This document shows, in pieces, positions 56,801 to 61,810 of a DNA stretch of 64,000 nt (positions are counted from its first letter, which is position 1; every line of letters begins with the position of its first letter). The notes beneath the pieces were generated by a model. The model did no database searches. It had not been told where the DNA came from and was given only the letters and a program-made list of their open reading frames with translations. The DNA is taken from positions 1-64,000 of IMG/VR virus record IMGVR_UViG_3300032011_003089, one strand, 5' to 3'. Position numbers and translations under genes: made by a program. Source of the DNA: a virus.

Positions 56801-57267
56801 GTCTCTTCTACCGCTAAACCTTGACGAGCAAATTCTAAAGCCGAATCAGAAACAGCTTCAAATGTTTGCCCTGTATTTTTTGCTATTGAAAATAGCTCGT
56901 TCCCGAAAGTTTTAAGGCCTTGCGTGCTGGCCATTAAGATAACATTAATCTCCGCCAGCTTATGCTCAAGCTGAACAGCAGAACGAACCATGCCTTCAAT
57001 AGAGCGGGTTACGTTATATATGATGCCAGCCGACGCCCCGAACGCGATAACACGAGCGTTAGAAGCTTCTAAGGATTTTTCGAATTCGCCAACAGCACCA
57101 GTAATTTTACCTAATGGTTGGGTATAAGATTTAGAGAGTAGCCCACCCTTAGATGATAATTGCTCGACCTTTCTAAGCGCACCTGTGATATCCTTCTCCG
57201 CCTTTCGCAAAGAAGCTCTATCCGCAACCGTTTTTACTGTTACTTCCGCTGTGGGTATTATAGCCAT
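41857..57267 (-). CDS. Giant tape measure protein with embedded enzyme-like domains
   Basis: A 5136-residue tape measure that sets tail length and is injected with the DNA. Residues about 60-400 are a TP901-type tape measure domain (NVILMASTQGLKTFGNELFSIAKNTGQ; GSVIGNSLKTIFTRLQRP), and LILGALVGKLLFSF near 440 is hydrophobic. From 560 to 2210 seven [VI]PN[FL] motifs occur (prolines near 566, 654, 1053, 1480, 1721, 2135, 2209). Between them are a PD-(D/E)XK-like segment (D941, DAK 967-969), a P-loop (GTAGIGKTT at 1101), and a nucleotidylyltransferase (GAFAPFTKGH at 1243, GVSGTKIR at 1357). Residues 2210-4700 are mostly coiled coil, with a hydrophobic Gly/Ala stretch near the start. Two copies of a D[DN]VPAxL...GEYV motif lie at 4729 and 5001. 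The gene starts after a candidate late promoter. Confidence 0.95.
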   Translation of the reverse strand: MAIIPTAEVTVKTVADRASLRKAEKDITGALRKVEQLSSKGGLLSKSYTQPLGKITGAVGEFEKSLEASNARVIAFGASAGIIYNVTRSIEGMVRSAVQLEHKLAEINVILMASTQGLKTFGNELFSIAKNTGQTFEAVSDSALEFARQGLAVEETLKRTSDAMILTRLSGLDVQSSVEAVTATINSFNQTVITSTALVNKLANVDAAFAVSSADLAKAVSRVGSSAQDAGVSLDQLIAMVTTAQQVTARGGSVIGNSLKTIFTRLQRPKVISDLEAFGVVVRDAQGATLPAIQTLQNFANAYDSLTPSQQAVSAEMVGGVFQVNVLKAAIGDLGKQFSIYDRALGTSVNSTDQAIARNAELNKTLNTLVNESMQNLLKVGASIGNITIGPALRNSLEEINEMLEGMDDQSDAGSIGMKMGKGILEGIGNILKGPGMLILGALVGKLLFSFSKFGIDAVRSFAGMNEGAKKQAEMQMLIQNILLKNPDLIDAARSSEENLVRVSDKILESIRARNFALAQSADLSAAMARNLTSVDLGALNLAMQGGGQTEGAWRPTNMFAGGLVPNFNKKKERATTETIGALQGGYKPGTVKEMNVQGVGRVTYNSAETVKTFGGMSQPAIMPPSGSDAGKAYKQKFAEQHGFNPYAAQGFIPNFAELTTKEWIQKVKAGPKWNESDILEKMYKMQTAEEIAKEYYPPQALQQFEEERKEAKLAGVRLQGGPTQSIRNVFRTGEKSGWVGAPDDSKYAGFRDFLKKQGAPIYQGDSKLGFRFDKGSSKDFKPIDLPTDFKGIDLFGSTQLRVDALKSAAFGAFGKKGLMSANISLDDFFDSRKGEHGYGLKTPKGLDKVFSPNDVIQFSIQSSTIPVDNPNRDDLKASGARLSFKNKEFDKVFRDYMTHKKIGKTKQTQEVKEGRAMEAAVFHFINKMADPVQEDGRRWDFTPSNTVTMGGLAKFIGLSGNYERIDAKRTTDDSGVKLSLARKYIEGTQTGSKQLVKQMQAYKGEDESVVARLIEVLSGKAVKEQEMEKAIAADFKAKQKKSGLKSFGGFVPNFATKILDKDQLAQSMGMPLSSKEVRQVFESIVNQAAQRGQISETIVGTAGIGKTTEAIKRAGGRNFVTDPVDLDPSDQLVVVRAAQTVVDSPEFTKSGKITFLKGAKDVVKGMREKRSDQARAGTSDTNFGRSPKQKFGSSSGVVTEALLAEKYASKLGVFERQADMSLKEAEGFEKLNELKGATATIGAFAPFTKGHADMATQAGADVAFVSKGANREYDVGLSPREKAKLIELSNPNLMAIPSNAGVQEHFEHDGKAYRMRKKDTKIALGADRVSGGKEDLTDRFSKTYKGVVPVKGRLDGVSGTKIRKAIVDGDLTTLKSNLPPEIFRVIKNNIPVLQKRASYIQDRKDKANKGLGLLEEDFSKFKAKHGANKKKGELSEISEARGMFQEKRKAFKARLSGYGGKAWGKLGLNLNLASQGFVPNLAYKGLHEKDYGTTMIGRKGAMGKDMSEAQVKKMTAGMRMIRGPEDETLVVGTDMNGRSGRMIASGLTARKIKKSGAHWRTMLNEVPHLFDGLAYDLVGGVAGADWDPEGTSGAMAGIKFENEMAGALGEAKPGAKKGSDFQVGESIAKKLKTQKNLQLKLALHERSKRDPSKVVDIASSFSKYLVDILGHNIKTHGLSSVTTPDRFQQAMGVLNANPAVKKDWIKSFGPMGMKSGGFVPNFASMDISAMQRHLGVDASSPEFQEWQANRKKRLYDEEQGRLMKGRGVATKGLNSAEMFRFKDDQKATKDKYGGRELESEINPERVAASQNQALRAMGVPEYISQYGTGRIKVPPPGAVSFNAQDAGQRNRLKEKHGIKGDSRPTFNAVWNEEDAKQNVAKRKWAIKNGVSAAEYGKMMRHGGKLNAPLSKEAREGGRNTRFEDSPEMLREERNVTKEEIKAEIHQSASGLASQYGRWGAVFPKSSVGEEYYGTLEQLFKTDHPDYNRILITSTKDFVKKKGLANKAIHGNVVNSDVHGTNMSHELVASSNPELHELESVDFNPLRGRDAGSGYQHVGMGKIPTQGEFSLLAKDQDMIKQYTTELEDMVIQSIGSKAFSMVANQKKMQEFDKMQGASHKAMLQALGTYAEGLVPNFSRDALKEAVGREKAAGQGQPRVGYDRRLGKSGGIGVYNTTEGSLTNAINMHLKGGKSIGEVQTQGASQGHVPNFAGGAMDSAMMMASMGFLASGIKDLGNNFKQLGSEGLKGFDAALDKTQQALEEKEKKLGKTEAEAQHKQKQEASMSYNENALDQQKNLSQQENKGEILFGLWDSSRNEARASEARTQYAIQDGPEAFKQQGLAQVAREAGYEGEAGGAEMWLQSAEGKGKTGEEGISKAIERAKQLWDKKIESLEEEERLANEREQKARELMDAQEETVRKAQKSNENAQEAAGVNKKSVKESEAKLKEKLEAIEEATKPEREARDKAAAEKKKAGKMFGKGGRAMRFIEGGGASNIIATAPMLASQASQFMNQDDLKGKAAVEGAGMAASYAATGAQMGAMAGPWGAAIGGIAGATMGIKSLADGLVKAEIQERGAQVRKELEQVGEALNKVQQSGQKYLESVNKMNQMFKKPVEANPEDLASLQRKMAESITDIPDKFRSQFIAASGDAEKIKEVFAEITTNLQRDKSDLEAATKGFDLQEKFAGEWGDKKIFNDADSLSDRKRIENVAKSQIRSGGVNQDEVLKAIESGKLDVNSIGSFSDIDTSYLGNDFSDFVNTLGTADVGAYTKRIKDYFKELEKGAEGAKKAQLILEDRRKFEEQYSAHLQTLNQELASFSATLGSTVDIIKNKAKTFDEMTRNAQAFNIARAQEITKGSSERAAAYQTEGSKAATQAQTRATGINAKFLKQMQAETSKAAFASLEIPLRKFTEASKKTNELLARKDQNAQGKAQIGAFTRVANSQETLLPVVQKSIKILTNSKDKLADLKKINGEIKQASLDAGYNQLEAQALTDNILKQLEREEESLADKLSIMIQQQAQELTMSAIQADNQKRMIRQTQELKMMGGAGGFEKGGQTMFSKGFDDLATALGSQLKASYSGAQVDQGRADFELLKIIRQSMPMFDMSDNSAAMGLAEGAMVSRAQDIQAQMFMAQRQMAIRTGDAAEARKAFSKEGGMPDPYDIAAKQITSELKLESMSEDIAEMNKNSKVLNVLVGNQSQDLYGQNVKAFDAALKANGVSEIPKGQVNLGKVINGVANVDAAGFLKVDSSIGQVSTDIGLMDEHLSGQLQRYQEAITNAFTDQRQKQKEVEVVQAGKGAMANYRAASGEARRAREAMNAASAASDADLTEERRGFKGTWTGKEARKKLSARGYDEAWTTDTPEFLIGGIATGSPNIRSGQGAVDKEEMDLGGILGAMSYLRAAETGNDTQMQYLANIAKEMAKDNNAQGETFDKMLAFARLGTTEGMTQEQLKLAQQLTAQAKQVRAQGPGWTADYSERAAFGIIPGFGKDGGAAEALRMSTREASVSNMGAHHNSLFRQILDIETERNAGGNRAKEAARLDLQNALIKEGNALLEARNRLSATTSESEFTFDDKRGIPVNLDDVLIEQKKTVQDSRRGVDMLASEIAKMDKTNLTGLESIVRVLDKAGGQRYGMVTDGLDENEVKRMLYTMASDLAGKEGGAGEGALVFDELLEHFQRQQQATPELVEAIKLLRKNLVPETKLKSEGFDYKAPKSPVKPIDTSAVEGMNLEQVASSSGDLSGAMDKMTGLLGTAYGKFNQAWFTGSVIPASTKLSFALESIKAVVDKGKYGLEHSGMDKAKGVIAKAAQKLVDSASSYIPGQRSQAEGSSLTSKGFQQFDVDSAKLDLDILLKNKAELDERKAAIAAAEEKIKPLTPQAGSFDWGRSVKEQAEHDTEMKRLGFEGPNAAAVTEEDVIAHRQNYETNLHLEKIAALMARKEMAADSTFNALPSYSHERDTRTEAAEKKHLENLKKERAQQQKIIDQNKGHIEANSKPYMDRGEMKPGYYPALEEKIKTAQQKVKDASAGLQNRHPESRNLTQSALNEPGSFLGTIKQSVLAARERLKKNNLAAPKPKGETTQSINNKNKSTVQEAVDDVNATVKEMEKGLKASESLRKDFFESQVSFTKAYERYSAMAKQGKTMDEVSAEAEKDIALIIEKKQALMQTLLRFDTDFDWNVTKDELESGVKDIAHRKTEEAEKRGEFGKGANFDAEKKAKHYEAQRKKAEEEYKLLLNKAKEKDKEIAGVRAAAKIQTEYMAKAEENEKFLNKLKDSAKGMTSIYAGIADESTQLEAQLRLFADYQTLVAKNARATAQTDLAKASVGMGFSEDVVAKASQVAEQIAQSFVLRTSAKNKARQTIDDFEDDISAKMADYGTSEIKSLTSKGDYGGLQKDFDDAMIKHGNDMQKIIADTEISEQLRGHLQDIIEKWGTEKEGEVRKLTRQVNFELVGQNFDNMTRMFEEGGVKFEKVTAQYNGLVAGILDGTRKLDDADKDGKTTRQRIIEYNKAEVADSTTKLENVNQFSANEYKASAFASAAQKQTSQFIESPGIRTDAELETHISARTKTLELASKGYSNELQNTIKLYEAGVIPTAQYRQALEKANEAAIEAGEYGFKNLAETVRAGFSYSQQDYFKDINRMGAEFAQDFRTGTASAFGEAIKGTKTLKEAFGDMFKNMADKMLDNALQMGVNSIFDAVLGRGGKMKKGGEVKGYASGGVVNGGSGTKDDVPAYLTKGEYVIRKSAVNAYGQQFFDALNSSNVVTAEKGGAIARLANIRRQELTKARDLRTAGIQSFNYKQFGEKDKEDWLGRKTGEKELETHRGYRVNLNNSLTPQRIEAIKTIAEKYPEVGKNLDRDLFDESSVEIGEGSYKVHLKNKYVMDNLQRPEMGKLIQDSKLSAYAMTNENNPQNKYKFEKMDTFFNYQKEKLEFLKTQDEAMEKHQREKQGRRYGFLFGAASMLVSGALTGGKGAFISPTQKAKGGLINAPRKFAMGGMNSDNVPALLMGGEYVLNKDTVDEYGTEFFDRLNTGKLAKFAAGGLVRKPHTITAMPGSKGASSNDGSGIGGSTTTTNNINIAVNVDSNGNVTADTTDASGAGDLTEQESKELAARIKTSVMDVIIQQKRPGGMLYDTK

Positions 57268-57270
57268 ATA

Positions 57271-57294
57271 CCTTGTTCCTAAAGTAAATTACAC
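57271..57294 (-). promoter_or_regulatory. Candidate late promoter and ribosome-binding site of the tape measure gene
   Basis: On the minus strand the leader begins GTGTAATTTACTTT and ends AGGAACAAGG, four bases before the ATG at 57267. The AGGAACAAGG part is identical to the leader at 33597 and GTGTAA is shared with other structural leaders. Confidence 0.55.
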
Positions 57295-57303
57295 AGTTTT
57301 TAA

Positions 57304-58317
57304 TTATACTCCATGCAATTTTATCATGTCTTCCATACTTAATGTCCCACCTTTTTTGCGTATTTCTTCGTTTAAATCGACTGTACCTGCATCTAATGGG
57401 TCTTTAGTCATGCCTAGGGCTTCCATATCTTCCTTGGTTGCGCCAACCACCGTTGAGGCCACGCCCGTAGCTTCCTTGCCGCCGCCATTTTCTTCCTGTT
57501 TTTTCTCTATTTCGTATAGCTGCAATAGTTTATCTGGGTCTTGCATGACATCTTGTGAAGGGGGGTGTTTCATCTCGGAAAGCATGTGTTTATAATACCT
57601 TCCGTAAGCAAACAAATCGGCTTGATGATACGTTAGATTAACCACTGGCTTGCCAAAGAATATCATTGGGTTGTCTTTGCAAAGATGAAAATTATTAAGA
57701 AAGAAACTACTCAAAGCCAGCCGCTTCATATTTTTGTCTGAAAATTGCCCCGAAACTAAATTATATACAGTAACCAGCTTCGAAAGCTCTATATCATTCA
57801 ACTCATCAAACTCTTCCTCATTGAACAAGTTGTTTTCACACTTTCTATCAGAGTATAAAGTCAAGAAGATATAGTAATCATTAATTCTTTTGTCTGCGTA
57901 TATCTCGGAGGTTAAACCTATTAGGTGCGTTTTCTCAGTGATTATTTTATCCAGCTCTTCTTCGGCTTCTTCTATTTGTATTTGCAAGGCGTCTTTTTCG
58001 GACTTGAGAAGCATTTTACTCTTAGTCTCATTCATTCTGGATATGAATTCTATAAACTCTTTCTGTTTTCTTTCTTTCTCTTTTGTCCAAGTTCCTTCAT
58101 CCAAAAGAATTTGCAGCTTCTCTTCGTTGGATGGCAAGCCTTTTTGAGTAGCCTCTAAGAAGTGTTCTTCTCGTCTTTCATCTAGAACTTCTGTGTCCCA
58201 TATGGTGAGATGCTTGATAAAAATTTTTCCGTAAGTTTCATCTTCAAAGTCAGACCTACCCCTTAATATGTCGGCGTAAATCTGCCTAAGCTTCTCTTTT
58301 GGGACTAAATTACTCAT
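57304..58317 (-). CDS. Probable tail assembly protein upstream of the tape measure
   Basis: A 337-residue soluble protein. The middle (residues 85-130) is a strongly charged coiled coil (LKSEKDALQIQIEEAEEELDKIITEKT), followed by a helical region (LFNEEEFDELNDIELSKLVTVYNLVSGQFSDKNMKRLALSSFFLNNF) and a disordered, Gly/Thr-rich C terminus. No domain is certain. Genes in this place, between tube and tape measure, usually encode the second tail assembly chaperone (lambda gpT position). I see no -1 slippery sequence linking it to the gene at 58377, and a terminator-like hairpin lies between them. Confidence 0.55.
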   Translation of the reverse strand: MSNLVPKEKLRQIYADILRGRSDFEDETYGKIFIKHLTIWDTEVLDERREEHFLEATQKGLPSNEEKLQILLDEGTWTKEKERKQKEFIEFISRMNETKSKMLLKSEKDALQIQIEEAEEELDKIITEKTHLIGLTSEIYADKRINDYYIFLTLYSDRKCENNLFNEEEFDELNDIELSKLVTVYNLVSGQFSDKNMKRLALSSFFLNNFHLCKDNPMIFFGKPVVNLTYHQADLFAYGRYYKHMLSEMKHPPSQDVMQDPDKLLQLYEIEKKQEENGGGKEATGVASTVVGATKEDMEALGMTKDPLDAGTVDLNEEIRKKGGTLSMEDMIKLHGV

Positions 58318-58325
58318 GTCAATAT

Positions 58326-58352
58326 AAAAAAAGCCCCGTTTAAAGGGGGCTT
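58326..58352 (-). terminator. Intrinsic terminator hairpin (minus strand)
   Basis: Inverted repeat AAGCCCC (58331-58337) and GGGGCTT (58346-58352) with an 8-base loop. Read on the minus strand the 7-bp GC-rich stem is followed by seven T. It lies between the two putative tail assembly chaperone genes. Confidence 0.75.
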
Positions 58353-58376
58353 AGGCCATAGTTTAAGGGTTAAATT

Positions 58377-59276
58377 TTATTCCCCCTCCGAGCCTTTATT
58401 GGATTCAACAGTGGTTTCTGTGACTTTTTCAGATTTTTGTTTATTTGATTTTTTCTTTGACTCTTCTTTCTTTGGTTCTTCTTTCTTTGGTTCTTCTTTG
58501 GGTTCTTCTTTAGCTGGCGCAGACTCTTTAAATAACTCCTCACCAGAGTCTTTCAAAAGCTGTTCGAACTCTTCTTGACTTGTGACTCTTCCCACGTACC
58601 AGAAGCTAACATAGTAAACCAGTTTACGCAGAAGCTCATCATGGTATTCATCTTCAGATTCTTCAAGAGCATCATAGGAGCTGAGTCTATCATCAAAACT
58701 TTGCCCAGCGAATACAGCCTCTTCTGTGTCGTCCTCGTTAATTACGTGAGAAAGCTGAAGCGTCCACCAAAGGATAGTTTTGTTTCTAGCTCTATTTTCT
58801 GCCGTTTGCTCGAATAGAGAGGACTGTGCCATTTCAAAATCTGTCAACTGCTGTCTCAAGTCCGCCGAGGTTTCTAGGGCGTCATTTAGCTTAGACTCTT
58901 CATCTGTATTTCGTTTTTTAGCTGGCGTGGCAGACATGCGTTCGATGTCTATTTGCTGCTCGTAAAGCTTAATATAAAGGTCTGAATATCTATCTTTATC
59001 ATCTTCGCTTAACACGCCCCCATCGTTAGAGAATCTTTTAGCGAGCAGCGCTCTAGTAAGAAGCCCAGCCTTGATTCCTTCGGATAATTTAACTCCGTAA
59101 AACAGCTCGGCCTCATCAAATAGAGAGCGAGTAGGCTTCTTCAAAAATACCTTTTGTTTAGTGGGCCTAACAACTTCTTTTTCCGTAGTCACAGTTTCGC
59201 CCTTGTCATTTTTAGACTCTTCTTTTACGGTTTCCTTAATGTCCCTATCCAGCGTAAATGTAAATAGTTTTTTCAT
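58377..59276 (-). CDS. Putative tail assembly chaperone (gpG-like position)
   Basis: A 299-residue protein. The N terminus (KKLFTFTLDRDIKETVKEE) is a beta strand and charged segment, followed by helices (SLFDEAELFYGVKLSEGIKAGLLTRALLAKRFSNDGG, and DRYSDLYIKLYEQQIDIERM). Residues about 255-299 are a Lys/Glu/Pro low-complexity tail. Size, acidity and place between tail tube and tape measure match phage tail assembly chaperones. The start lies a few bases after the upstream gene. Identification rests on position and composition only. Confidence 0.55.
   Translation of the reverse strand: MKKLFTFTLDRDIKETVKEESKNDKGETVTTEKEVVRPTKQKVFLKKPTRSLFDEAELFYGVKLSEGIKAGLLTRALLAKRFSNDGGVLSEDDKDRYSDLYIKLYEQQIDIERMSATPAKKRNTDEESKLNDALETSADLRQQLTDFEMAQSSLFEQTAENRARNKTILWWTLQLSHVINEDDTEEAVFAGQSFDDRLSSYDALEESEDEYHDELLRKLVYYVSFWYVGRVTSQEEFEQLLKDSGEELFKESAPAKEEPKEEPKKEEPKKEESKKKSNKQKSEKVTETTVESNKGSEGE
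58463..58511. repeat. Short tandem repeat coding for a KEEPK-type Lys/Glu/Pro tail
   Basis: About three imperfect copies of a 15-bp unit like TTCTTTCTTTGGTTC. On the minus strand they encode repeated K-K-E-E-P residues in the C-terminal tail of the putative chaperone. The repeat is in frame, so copy-number change would only alter tail length. Confidence 0.7.
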
Positions 59277-59278
59277 AA

Positions 59279-59500
59279 TTACTTTAATTCTATATCTAAG
59301 CTATCCAATATCTCCTCGATTTCTCTAATCGTATCATTACCATAATCTAATATTCTTTTTCTATTACGTTGATATGCTTCCTGAGAATTGTATTGAGAGT
59401 TACTTGAATCTTCCAAAATAAAGAGAAAGTTTTTGTATAGATTTGTCACTTTGCGACGAACCTGAAACTTTAAGAAGTCTTTAGCCTTTTCTCCTTCCAT
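59279..59500 (-). CDS. Small helical hypothetical protein in the tail module
   Basis: A 73-residue, highly charged helical protein (FLKFQVRRKVTNLYKNFLFILEDSSNSQYN, then RILDYGNDTIREIEEILDSLDIELK). It has no recognised domain. The ATG lies downstream of a candidate late promoter at 59512-59536, and the next gene follows after two bases, so it leads an operon with the putative chaperone. A small assembly or scaffolding role is possible. Confidence 0.6.
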   Translation of the reverse strand: MEGEKAKDFLKFQVRRKVTNLYKNFLFILEDSSNSQYNSQEAYQRNRKRILDYGNDTIREIEEILDSLDIELK

Positions 59501-59511
59501 ACCTAGAGATA

Positions 59512-59536
59512 CCTTTTTCCTTACTTTATTTTACAC
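59512..59536 (-). promoter_or_regulatory. Candidate late promoter (best copy of the structural-gene leader motif)
   Basis: On the minus strand the leader begins GTGTAAAATAAAGT and ends AGGAAAAAGG. Over 25 bases it differs from the plus-strand copy at 33661-33685 in one base. It lies 11 bases upstream of the ATG at 59500 and just after the terminator of the tail tube gene. Confidence 0.65.
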
Positions 59537-59554
59537 TAAAAAAGCACTTTTCAC

Positions 59555-59582
59555 AAAAAAAAGGCTCCCAAAAATGGGAGCC
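59555..59582 (-). terminator. Intrinsic terminator of the tail tube gene (minus strand)
   Basis: Perfect 7-bp stem GGCTCCC (59563-59569) and GGGAGCC (59576-59582) with a 6-base loop, followed on the minus strand by eight T (59562-59555). It lies 25 bases beyond the stop of the tail tube gene. Confidence 0.85.
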
Positions 59583-59607
59583 CCTGAATCTTTGAATATA
59601 CCTACTC

Positions 59608-60882
59608 TTAGGAGGAGATACCTTCCATAAAGAAGCCAGAGTCGGTGTCGTTTGGTCCACCAATCTGAGAACTGAAGTTCAAGGTAACACTCTTGTTGTC
59701 ACCAATTCCGCTTGAGAACTCTTGGCTATCAAGCTTGGCACCAATCAAGTGGTAACTAGCAACTACAGTGGTTGTTCCCGGAGCATTCAAGTCCACGTTC
59801 AAGTGGAAGAATCCGTCGTCGGAAACAAGCTGGTCCAAACCACCGACGTTCATGTCAGCAACCATGGCTTCCATTGACATGCTAACCGTTACTGGGAAGT
59901 CAATTTCACGAGAGAACGCAAACTTGCTGCCCAATTTCTCCAGAGGAGTACGGCTAATATCGAAGCTCACGTTGTAGCTTTGAAGCTTAGCTGCTTTGGC
60001 GCTGTCGCCAGATGCTTGAGACAAGTTGGGGCCAGCGGCGTGCTCGCCGTCTTCCAAGCTGTCCGAACTACTATTGCTAGCTGCTGTAGGAGCAGTATCA
60101 CCCCAAGTGGTATACGTACCAGCAAGGCTGGCCTTGTGTTGGAACGAAAAGGTAATATCGCCCGGTCTTAGAACAGACAACTGCTTGTTCGTGCCAGCGG
60201 CCAAAGCGTGTTTGCCGTTTCCATCACCACCAGAAGGAAGCTGGAAGAAGTTTGTGGAGTTGGCTGCACCAGTAGACTGGGTAACAGCGGGAATCAAACC
60301 TGAAGAGGCGCTGTAAACCTTCATGTTTAGAGCTTCTACGTTTACGGAAACAGTCGGGAAGTTACCCACTGAACCCTCAGTGGAGTAAGAAGTGATGTAG
60401 CCGTTACCGAGACCGATAACGCTAGAACCAGCGGTACGGTCTTGGTCGCGCTCGTCTAAACCTTCACCAACGGTTTTAATGTAGTAGCACTTTTCATCGC
60501 CAGACTTATCAAGAATATTCTTAATAGCTGATACAAGGCTACCTGTAGCAGTTCCAACAGAATTAACCTCAAAGCCCATAGTGTTCTCGTTCGCCATGTT
60601 ACCAACCAAATATTGGAAGTCCAAGGAAACGGTGGGGGAACTCAAGATGATTCTGTCGATAGCAGCTAGGTTACCGAATTGGTTAACGTCCTGTCTCTCA
60701 ATCGAGAAACTGTAGTTTGCATTTTGAACACGTTGTATGTGCGTTGGTCTTTCGCCCGCAGTGATTGTGGCGCTACCAGCGAGGCTATCAGCCCCTTGGT
60801 TCACCTGACAACCCTGAGCGGCAGTTCCGGTACGACTCACATACAGTGCTTCACTTTGATAAATTACTCTATTTCTGGCCAT
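59608..60882 (-). CDS. Major tail tube protein
   Basis: A 424-residue virion protein, the tail tube candidate. It is rich in Ser, Thr, Gly and Val, beta-stranded, and contains two related halves with tube-like blocks: IGLGNGYITSYSTEGSVGNFPTVSVNVEALNM near 160-190 and LQSYNVSFDISRTPLEKLGSKFAFSREIDFPVTVSMSMEAM near 305-350. Such doubling makes one chain span two tube subunits. Codon choice differs from the neighbours (more C-ending codons), consistent with very high expression. A strong terminator follows and an independent leader motif precedes, giving a likely monocistronic unit. It carries a Gly/Ser/Asn-rich insert in the middle. Confidence 0.75.
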   Translation of the reverse strand: MARNRVIYQSEALYVSRTGTAAQGCQVNQGADSLAGSATITAGERPTHIQRVQNANYSFSIERQDVNQFGNLAAIDRIILSSPTVSLDFQYLVGNMANENTMGFEVNSVGTATGSLVSAIKNILDKSGDEKCYYIKTVGEGLDERDQDRTAGSSVIGLGNGYITSYSTEGSVGNFPTVSVNVEALNMKVYSASSGLIPAVTQSTGAANSTNFFQLPSGGDGNGKHALAAGTNKQLSVLRPGDITFSFQHKASLAGTYTTWGDTAPTAASNSSSDSLEDGEHAAGPNLSQASGDSAKAAKLQSYNVSFDISRTPLEKLGSKFAFSREIDFPVTVSMSMEAMVADMNVGGLDQLVSDDGFFHLNVDLNAPGTTTVVASYHLIGAKLDSQEFSSGIGDNKSVTLNFSSQIGGPNDTDSGFFMEGISS

Positions 60883-60890
60883 TGTTATAA

Positions 60891-60913
60891 TCCTTTATTT
60901 ACTTTAAATTACA
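60891..60913 (-). promoter_or_regulatory. Candidate late promoter and ribosome-binding site of the tail tube gene
   Basis: On the minus strand TGTAATTTAAAGTAA then ATAAAGGA lies upstream of the ATG at 60882. The TGTAAT start and AAAGTAA match the other structural leaders, but the copy is weaker. Confidence 0.5.
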
Positions 60914-60940
60914 TATTATTATTAGTTTTGGGAACTGGAT

Positions 60941-61810
60941 TCAGCTTCTAGGCCATCTCAGTTCATTAAGCTCAAAATCAATAAACATACTAAAAACATC
61001 GGGGTTTGCGTTAGCTTTCTGAGCGAACGATAATCCACCTATTTTACTAATATACACCTTATCTAAGAAGATACTCTTATTATTTTGGAGCGATGTCGAA
61101 GATAGGCTCTTATAATGATAGGGGTTTGCCACGTTGGTATAATCGCCCAAGCTGTTAAAGGGCATGTCGGTTTCATCTACGAGAGGAATCAAAGACTTGG
61201 CTTTATCCCTGAATATCGAGGCAACCGCGTCCATTTTGAACTGAGAATCCGATAAAACTATGGCTCTTACATCAATACTGGTCAAATCCCCGCCACCCAT
61301 CGTCATAGGCTCATTTTGCCCACCGTTATTCTTTAAGAAGACGGCTGGGTAAGTTTTGGTGCCGTGAGCTATGGCTTGCGCAGTGGCGTCAGTTTTATTC
61401 CTCAGCTTGTACTGAGTCTCAAAAAGTAGTTTTTCCTCTAAATCGTTGGTAATATGAACATTGAAATCTTTAACAGCATAATGCCCCCTTAGGCTGGTGC
61501 TAACATTAGCCACGGGATTAGAGAAATAAACGTGTCCTTTATCGTAATTTACAGCCGCAAAATTCTGCTGACCCCTGCTTATACTAGTGTTGTTTAGAAT
61601 AAGAGTGTTCAGTACGGTAGCTCCTGTGACAGATGTATCTGACACCAGCTGCTTGAACGGAGCTCCGTAAGCATTATAGCCTTGGTACATATCGTCTGCT
61701 TCGTAAAAAAACGAAGAGAAATTAGTAAAAGCCTCGCCTTTGGTCAGCAGGATATGGTCAAACCAAAGGTAGAAGCTAGACATTACTGTGTTGTCAAATT
61801 GTGCTTTCAT
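60941..61810 (-). CDS. Hypothetical structural protein upstream of the tail tube (neck or tail region)
   Basis: A 289-residue protein. The N terminus (SSFYLWFDHILLTKGEAFTNFSSFFYEADDMYQGYNAYGAPFKQLV) is rich in aromatic residues. The middle and end are beta-rich with KDFNVHITNDLEEKLLFE and SMFIDFELNELRWPRS. Similar large proteins sit between neck and tube genes in marine siphoviruses, but no named family is recognised. It overlaps the upstream gene by four bases (ATGA), so it belongs to the connector operon. Confidence 0.6.
   Translation of the reverse strand: MKAQFDNTVMSSFYLWFDHILLTKGEAFTNFSSFFYEADDMYQGYNAYGAPFKQLVSDTSVTGATVLNTLILNNTSISRGQQNFAAVNYDKGHVYFSNPVANVSTSLRGHYAVKDFNVHITNDLEEKLLFETQYKLRNKTDATAQAIAHGTKTYPAVFLKNNGGQNEPMTMGGGDLTSIDVRAIVLSDSQFKMDAVASIFRDKAKSLIPLVDETDMPFNSLGDYTNVANPYHYKSLSSTSLQNNKSIFLDKVYISKIGGLSFAQKANANPDVFSMFIDFELNELRWPRS

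Noticed and set aside
58463-58511. Tandem repeat as a possible regulatory iteron or CRISPR-like array.
   Set aside because: The units are in frame and simply encode a Lys/Glu/Pro tail.
57304-59276. A lambda G/GT-type programmed frameshift between the two chaperone candidates.
   Set aside because: The two genes are separated by 59 bases holding a terminator hairpin, and no slippery heptamer near the end of the first gene was seen.
59608-60882. This gene as a contractile sheath, which would make the phage a myovirus.
   Set aside because: Sequence pattern fits a tube protein, no second sheath-sized neighbour or baseplate wedge genes are present, and the tip genes are lambda-type.
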